This document shows positions 15,120 through 19,265 of a stretch of 19,265 nucleotides of DNA, one piece after another; position 1 is the first letter of the stretch; each line of letters starts with the position of its first letter. The translations under genes were made by a program, and so were the position numbers. Under the pieces are notes generated by a model that searched no databases, was not told the DNA's origin, and saw only the letters and a program-made list of their open reading frames with translations. Source of the stretch: Candidatus Saccharimonadales bacterium (GTDB taxonomy: Bacteria > Patescibacteriota > Saccharimonadia > Saccharimonadales > Saccharimonadaceae); assembly GCA_030151825.1 (NCBI GenBank), contig JASLCP010000035.1:1-19265 (forward strand). The letters are read 5' to 3'.

Positions 15120-15128
15120 TGCTATAAT
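15120..15128 (+). promoter_or_regulatory. Extended -10 promoter of the desulfurase-mnmA operon
   Basis: TGC-TATAAT is a consensus extended -10 placed 6 nt after the previous stop codon. A start near 15135 leaves only a few bases before the two possible ATGs at 15139 and 15145. AAGGA just before 15139 favours the second ATG if the site is included in the RNA. Confidence 0.65.
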
Positions 15129-15144
15129 AAATAAAGGAATGACA

Positions 15145-16314
15145 ATGACGACACCCGCAGAAATGATCTATTTGGACCATGCTGCCGCGACTCCTATGGA
15201 TCGGCGGGTTCTTGCGGCGATGCAGCCATACTTTTCGGAACAGTTTTTTAATCCGTCGAGTCCGTATGCACCGGCACTTACCGTTCGCCATGATTATGAG
15301 GCGGCCAAACAAACAATTGCCCGTATCATTGGGGCAACCGGCGACGAAATTGTTATGACGGCCGGCGCGACCGAATCGATTAATTTGGCGTTTCGCGGTG
15401 TTGTACCTGACGGTGCTCATGTTGTCACTGCCGCGATTGAGCATCATGCCGTCCTTGCAGCCGCCGCACAGTACGACCATACATTGGTGACGGTTGACGA
15501 GCGCGGTCGTGTATCACCCCAGGCTGTTGCCGCAGCAATGACGCCGGCAACACAATTAGTGAGTATTGCACTCGCCAATAACGAGATTGGCACGATTCAG
15601 CCATTGTCGGATATCGCACAAGTGGTGCGAGACGAGCGGGCCAAGCGAGCAGCGCGTGGTGATACGACGCCGCTTTTTTTGCATAGCGATGCGTCGCAGG
15701 GCGTTGGTGTGCTTGATGTGCACGTAGGTCGACTAGGTGTTGATTTGCTGACGATAAATGCCGCAAAAGTCTATGGGCCCAAGCAAGTTGGCCTGCTCTA
15801 CGTTGGTCGTCATGTGGTAGTAACGCCGCACATTGTCGGTGGCGGCCAAGAACGTGGTTTACGTAGTGGTACCGAAAACGTCGCCGGGACAGTAGGCTTT
15901 GCCTGTGCTATGATGCTAGCTGACAAACATCGCAAATCCGAATCGGTGCGCCTGCAGCAACTCCGTGACCAGCTGGAGCGTGCGATTACGAGCGAGCTAC
16001 CTGATGCTGTTGTATCAGGTCACAAAAAGCACAGGCTATCTGGTCATTTACATGTATCGTTTCCTGGGATTGATGCCGAACGAGTAGTCTTTATGCTTGA
16101 GTCACAACAAGTGTATGTCGCGACTGGGAGCGCTTGTGCCGCTAATAAAGGCACGCGCTCGCACGTCCTGACCAACATCGGGATGGATGATGCAACCGCT
16201 GACGGCAGCTTGCGCCTTAGTCTTGGTACCTTGTCAACGCCCGAAAATACGACACGTGCAGCCGAACTCATCATCGATGCCATCAAAAAAGAAACAGCTA
16301 GGAGCAAGCGATAG
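15145..16314 (+). CDS. Cysteine desulfurase (NifS/IscS class)
   Basis: PLP enzyme that removes sulfur from cysteine as a protein-bound persulfide, for iron-sulfur clusters or tRNA thiolation. Numbered from ATG 15145 the motifs are YLDHAAATP (9-17), the cofactor-stacking EHHAV (99-103), ALANNEIGTIQP, HSDASQG (180-186), the PLP lysine Lys208 in NAAKVYGPK, RSGTENVAG, and the active-site Cys331 in GSACAANKG with the short loop of NifS/IscS. The residue before the PLP lysine is Ala, where most family members have His. Start 15145 is chosen because AAGGA lies 6 nt upstream; ATG 15139 would add two residues. The stop overlaps the next start by one base and mnmA is in the same operon, so sulfur supply to tRNA is the most likely role, as for B. 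subtilis YrvO. Confidence 0.93.
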   Translation: MTTPAEMIYLDHAAATPMDRRVLAAMQPYFSEQFFNPSSPYAPALTVRHDYEAAKQTIARIIGATGDEIVMTAGATESINLAFRGVVPDGAHVVTAAIEHHAVLAAAAQYDHTLVTVDERGRVSPQAVAAAMTPATQLVSIALANNEIGTIQPLSDIAQVVRDERAKRAARGDTTPLFLHSDASQGVGVLDVHVGRLGVDLLTINAAKVYGPKQVGLLYVGRHVVVTPHIVGGGQERGLRSGTENVAGTVGFACAMMLADKHRKSESVRLQQLRDQLERAITSELPDAVVSGHKKHRLSGHLHVSFPGIDAERVVFMLESQQVYVATGSACAANKGTRSHVLTNIGMDDATADGSLRLSLGTLSTPENTTRAAELIIDAIKKETARSKR

Positions 16315-16919
16315 TGCGTGCCATTATTGCGATTATCGCGGCTGGCATTATTGTTGTTGTCGGACTGTCGATTTATTTAGCCCCTGACGGCATGAGTACG
16401 TGCGGTGACATTCCTGAATCTGACAAGTTTGACTGTCAAAAGGTCGACGCCGTCGTGGCGATTAGCGGTGGCGATACCCGTGCGCGTACGCAGGAGGCGA
16501 TTCGTTTGTTCAAAAACGGCTGGGCCGATAAATTAATCTTTTCTGGTGCAGCCGCTGACAAGACAGGCCCAAGTAATGCCGCGGCGATGCGGCGTCAGGC
16601 TATCGAAGAAGGTGTTTCGGAGACTCATATTATTCTTGATGAGACGTCCGAGACGACCAAGCAGAACGCAGTCAATACGCACGATTTGTTCACGAGTAAT
16701 GACATTCATTCGGTGATTTTGGTAACCTCTGCGTATCATCAGCGCCGTGCTGGGCTTGAATTTGGTTCGCGTGCTGGCAATCATGTGCGTATTGTCAACC
16801 ACCCGGTCCCAACTGACAATCAATGGTCTCCATGGTGGTGGACAACGCCGAGTGGGTGGTATTTGGCACTCAGTGAATGTGTTAAAATCGTTATTTTTTA
16901 TGCAGGAGGTGGCCGCTAA
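16314..16919 (+). CDS. YdcF/SanA-like DUF218 membrane-anchored protein
   Basis: DUF218 family (YdcF, SanA, ElyC), generally linked to envelope integrity; biochemical function not settled. The 201-residue product has an N-terminal hydrophobic anchor (about 3-22) and then the family fold with its three signature patches: VVAISGGDTRART (47-59), ETSETTKQNAVNT (110-122; conserved E-x-x-S/T-x-x-T-x-x-N) and VTSAYHQRRA (137-146). Start is GTG at 16314, overlapping the upstream TAG by one base, with AGGAG 9 nt before it. Its stop overlaps the mnmA ATG by one base (TAATG). Being locked between two thiolation genes is likely a transcriptional convenience. The C-terminus (about 173-201) is Trp-rich (WSPWWWTTPSGW) and shorter than in SanA. 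Confidence 0.85.
   Translation: MRAIIAIIAAGIIVVVGLSIYLAPDGMSTCGDIPESDKFDCQKVDAVVAISGGDTRARTQEAIRLFKNGWADKLIFSGAAADKTGPSNAAAMRRQAIEEGVSETHIILDETSETTKQNAVNTHDLFTSNDIHSVILVTSAYHQRRAGLEFGSRAGNHVRIVNHPVPTDNQWSPWWWTTPSGWYLALSECVKIVIFYAGGGR
16904..16909 (+). promoter_or_regulatory. Consensus ribosome binding site of mnmA
   Basis: AGGAGG lies 9 nt before the mnmA ATG at 16919 and inside the end of the YdcF-like gene. It is the only full-consensus Shine-Dalgarno sequence noticed in the window. A weak -10 (TAAAAT, 16883-16888) precedes it, so an internal promoter is possible but poorly supported. Confidence 0.6.
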
Positions 16920-17947
16920 TGACAAAAGTATATGTTGGTATGAGCGGTGGTGTTGATTCGTCGGTAACCGCGGCGCTACTGGTCGAACAAGGCTATGATG
17001 TCACAGGTATCTACATGAAAAACTGGAGCCAAGATTTGCCAGGTATGAAGTGTCCATGGGCCGATGATTTGGCCGATGCAAAACGCGTGGCGGTCCAATT
17101 GGGAATCGATTTTAAGGTCTTTGATTTTGAAGAGGCGTACCGCGACAAAGTGGTTGGCTATATGATCGAGACCTACCGCGAAGGGCGCACTCCAAACCCG
17201 GATATTATGTGTAACCAAGAAGTGAAGTTTAAGCTCTTTTTGGAGGCAGCCCTCGCCGATGGCGCCGACATGATTGCCACGGGGCATTACGCGCAGACCA
17301 AAAACGGTAAGTTACTAAAGGCTGTTGATGATAACAAAGACCAAACGTACTTTTTGTATCGCGTCACCAAAGATGCGCTGCAAAAAACACTCTTTCCACT
17401 GGGTGGCTACACCAAGCCACAGGTGCGTGAACTAGCTAAAGAACGAGGCCTGTATACCGCAACCAAAAAAGAAAGTATGGGCATTTGTTTTGTTGGACAA
17501 GTGGGGATTCGAGAGTTTTTGAGTCAGTATGTCCAGACAGCGCCGGGTGCGATTATTGATCGGCAAACGGGCGCAGCATTGGGTACGCATGACGGCGCGA
17601 TTTTTTATACGATTGGCCAGCGTCATGGGCTGAATATTGGTGGCGGCCTGCCATACTATGTTGTCGGCAAAGACATGGATAAAAATGAAGTCTATGTGTC
17701 GACCAATTTGCAGGACGAGGCATTATGGCGTCATGATATTGAACTCGGAGCGACCCACTGGATCGATGGTTCGTATCCTAGTGATGGTGAGTATCAAATT
17801 CGGATTCGCCACCGCGCGGCGCTCGCACCAGCGACGCTTACTGGTGATATCTTGCACCTTGCTGATGCTCTGCGTGCTATTGCCTCGGGGCAATCAGTCG
17901 TTGTCTATGACGGTGATGTTTGCCTGGGTGGCGGTATTGTTATTTAG
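16919..17947 (+). CDS. mnmA: tRNA-specific 2-thiouridylase MnmA
   Basis: Installs the 2-thio group on wobble uridine 34 of tRNA-Lys, tRNA-Glu and tRNA-Gln, using ATP to adenylate the base and sulfur from a desulfurase. In this 342-residue protein SGGVDSS (9-15) is the PP-loop, Cys98 (PDIMCNQEVKF) and Cys190 (SMGICFVGQ) are the catalytic pair, and DQTYFLYR (141-148) and GQRHGLNIGG are standard. The C-terminal beta-barrel is shorter than in E. coli, ending soon after VVVYDGDVCLGGGIVI. Cotranscription with a cysteine desulfurase two genes upstream mirrors yrvO-mnmA of B. subtilis and implies direct sulfur transfer without the Tus relay. The stop is 2 nt from the stop of the opposing gene, with no visible terminator between them. 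Confidence 0.97.
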   Translation: MTKVYVGMSGGVDSSVTAALLVEQGYDVTGIYMKNWSQDLPGMKCPWADDLADAKRVAVQLGIDFKVFDFEEAYRDKVVGYMIETYREGRTPNPDIMCNQEVKFKLFLEAALADGADMIATGHYAQTKNGKLLKAVDDNKDQTYFLYRVTKDALQKTLFPLGGYTKPQVRELAKERGLYTATKKESMGICFVGQVGIREFLSQYVQTAPGAIIDRQTGAALGTHDGAIFYTIGQRHGLNIGGGLPYYVVGKDMDKNEVYVSTNLQDEALWRHDIELGATHWIDGSYPSDGEYQIRIRHRAALAPATLTGDILHLADALRAIASGQSVVVYDGDVCLGGGIVI

Positions 17948-17949
17948 GC

Positions 17950-19265
17950 TTAGAAACTGCCGTTTTGTAGTACCCAGCTACCGTAACCAAGACTCACTTT
18001 TTGTCCAGCAATTGCACCGGTTGTTGTATAGCCGTCCGAATAGAACCCGCCGAAATAAGAGTAGAATGTTGAGGCGGGTGCATACGTCCAATTGAGTGTA
18101 ATTGGAGAATTCGATGATCCGCTAAGTGTCGAGACTGTTGAGTAAAGATCTGCCGGAGAGAGGTTTGTACAATCTGGCTTACTCGAACAACCAGAGACGT
18201 TTGTTGACTGAAAGCTAATAATGATTGGTGTCGTTCCGTAGCTATTCGGTATGATTTTTGATACACCGCCAATGCCCGTCATGGTGAACTTGCCGTTTGT
18301 CACGATAACCGGTCGGTTCTTGCCGACAGATTCTGCTACAGTAAGTGTTGTCGCAGAGTCGGTTTTAATGTTGCCAGTAACATATATGTTTCCTCGTAGC
18401 GTGATCTGGCAAAAAGGCCCTGTCGATATATCACCGGTGTAAGTATAACCGTCCTCCCATACTGCTGACCCCGCCCAGCCAAAAGCACCGTCACAGCCTG
18501 CTGTAGTGCTACTTGCTGTATTCGCCGATGCTTTAGTGGTAATGAACGACGCTTTATTGAATGTAGGGAGTTCAATTATTGGCGGGGTGCAACCAGCTAT
18601 GAGCCCCTTGTCCATTACCCCAAATGGGAAGATAATGTTGGTTGTCGTTTGTCCGGTGGCGCATACATTGCCATAAATTTCGTCATTATTACCGTTGCCA
18701 GTGCCCCAATAGATACCAGTGATTGGCTGTCCGGTACATAGTTGCGGATAGGTGGCTCCAGTGCCGCAGCCGATGTTCGAGACGTTTACTTTGACTGGCC
18801 CCGTAAGAGTCGCATTATAAAACGGTGAGTCAGGCGTTGCGCTTGCTTTGCCATACGGCGCTTTATTGCCGCCAATTTTGTCAGAAAGATTCATTGATAG
18901 TTTACCTTTAACGTATATCTCCCCGCCGTTAATACTGGCCATTTGCATATCAAGACCACCTGGACCCGCCATTACTCCCATTGGCACGAATGGTTTCTCT
19001 ATTTCTGGCGGTGAAATATTTGTTTCTGTTCGAAATGTCATTCGCATCCCATTATTGAGCGAAATAGTTTGCGTACCCCTGACCTCTTTAGATCGGAGTG
19101 CTAGTTTAATGCCGATCGACCGAGTCAGTGGAAAGTTTCCGTAACTCGGCACTGTTGTGCCATCAGGATTTTGGAGGATGTTCTTTATTTCGTTGCCAGC
19201 TTTGTCGTAGTACGTTATCGTAAAAGCATCTTCACCTTTTGCTGGATCGAGACCATCAATGATTT
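17950..19265 (-). CDS. Predicted surface or pilus-associated protein, C-terminal part (5' end outside window)
   Basis: Not firmly recognised. The minus-strand frame is open to the right edge, so the GTG at 19150-19152 is not the true start; at least 438 codons are visible. The visible N-part has the strand pattern RSIGIKLALRSKEVRGTQTI followed by NNGMRMTFRTETN, which resembles the end of type IV pilin-like or PilW/PilX-like minor pilins. The rest is rich in Gly, Thr, Ser and Asn with short repeating beta strands (GGEIYVKGKLSM, GDISTGPFCQITLRGNIYVTGNIKT, GKFTMTGIGG), suggesting an extended beta structure, and it has eight cysteines in Gly-flanked positions compatible with disulfides outside the cell. 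No membrane segment is in the visible part. It is the only minus-strand gene and faces mnmA tail to tail. Confidence 0.7.
   Translation of the reverse strand, partial: IIDGLDPAKGEDAFTITYYDKAGNEIKNILQNPDGTTVPSYGNFPLTRSIGIKLALRSKEVRGTQTISLNNGMRMTFRTETNISPPEIEKPFVPMGVMAGPGGLDMQMASINGGEIYVKGKLSMNLSDKIGGNKAPYGKASATPDSPFYNATLTGPVKVNVSNIGCGTGATYPQLCTGQPITGIYWGTGNGNNDEIYGNVCATGQTTTNIIFPFGVMDKGLIAGCTPPIIELPTFNKASFITTKASANTASSTTAGCDGAFGWAGSAVWEDGYTYTGDISTGPFCQITLRGNIYVTGNIKTDSATTLTVAESVGKNRPVIVTNGKFTMTGIGGVSKIIPNSYGTTPIIISFQSTNVSGCSSKPDCTNLSPADLYSTVSTLSGSSNSPITLNWTYAPASTFYSYFGGFYSDGYTTTGAIAGQKVSLGYGSWVLQNGSF

Noticed and set aside
15013..15480. 155-codon minus-strand open frame across the desulfurase start
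   Set aside because: It lies over the end of one gene and the conserved start of another, has a basic Cys/Arg-rich composition typical of antisense frames, and has no recognisable domain.
17941..17960. Bidirectional terminator between mnmA and the opposing gene
   Set aside because: Only 2 nt separate the stops and no stable hairpin with a T-run was found on either side.
1..19265. Possible UGA-as-glycine recoding, as in Gracilibacteria/Absconditabacteria
   Set aside because: TGA ends tpiA, uvrD and the nadD frame at the expected places and no known gene needs an in-frame UGA.

Overview
The window looks like a stretch of bacterial chromosome, about half G+C, that is most likely from a small-genome Candidate Phyla Radiation bacterium, with Candidatus Saccharibacteria (TM7) my first guess. 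This is inference. It rests on tightly packed co-directional genes with 1-4 nt overlaps, promoters that sit almost on the start codon, short clade-like variants of core enzymes (pyruvate kinase MLSDETA, cysteine desulfurase NAAK), and several predicted membrane or surface proteins of unknown role between housekeeping genes. TGA acts as a stop (tpiA ends on TGA at 4574-4576, uvrD on TGA at 8047-8049), so the UGA-glycine code of Gracilibacteria/Absconditabacteria does not apply.

Layout. 1-4576 is a lower-glycolysis block: the 3' end of pyk, a 637-codon single-pass membrane protein, pgk and tpiA. A disordered tail-anchored protein (4573-5913) overlaps tpiA. Then come a UvrD/PcrA helicase (5944-8049) and an overlapping Nudix hydrolase (8046-8522). 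From 8574 to 14302 lies a cell-wall/RNA-maintenance cluster: an RpfB-like protein (DUF348 x3, G5, Rpf lysozyme fold), ksgA, a paralogue with the same front but a 3D-like tail, metG, a remnant of nadD, and tatD. Two unrecognised small genes follow (14360-15113). A tRNA-thiolation operon then runs from 15145 to 17947: cysteine desulfurase, YdcF-like membrane protein, mnmA. It meets head-on a minus-strand, cysteine-containing predicted surface or pilus-like protein that runs off the right edge (17950-19265).

Main observations. (1) Two DUF348-G5 paralogues flank ksgA and carry, in one locus, the two C-terminal domains that usually separate Actinobacteria (Rpf) from Firmicutes (3D, YabE). (2) Seven extended -10 promoters (TGN followed by a TATAAT-like hexamer) with no clear -35 were found, and for uvrD, metG and tatD they lie only 6-8 nt before the ATG, predicting leaderless mRNAs. 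(3) A 5'-truncated nadD is jammed against metG. (4) Several unknown envelope-type proteins are woven into housekeeping operons. No tRNA, rRNA, insertion sequence, CRISPR array or convincing intrinsic terminator was seen, and no stretch above 300 nt lacks a gene.
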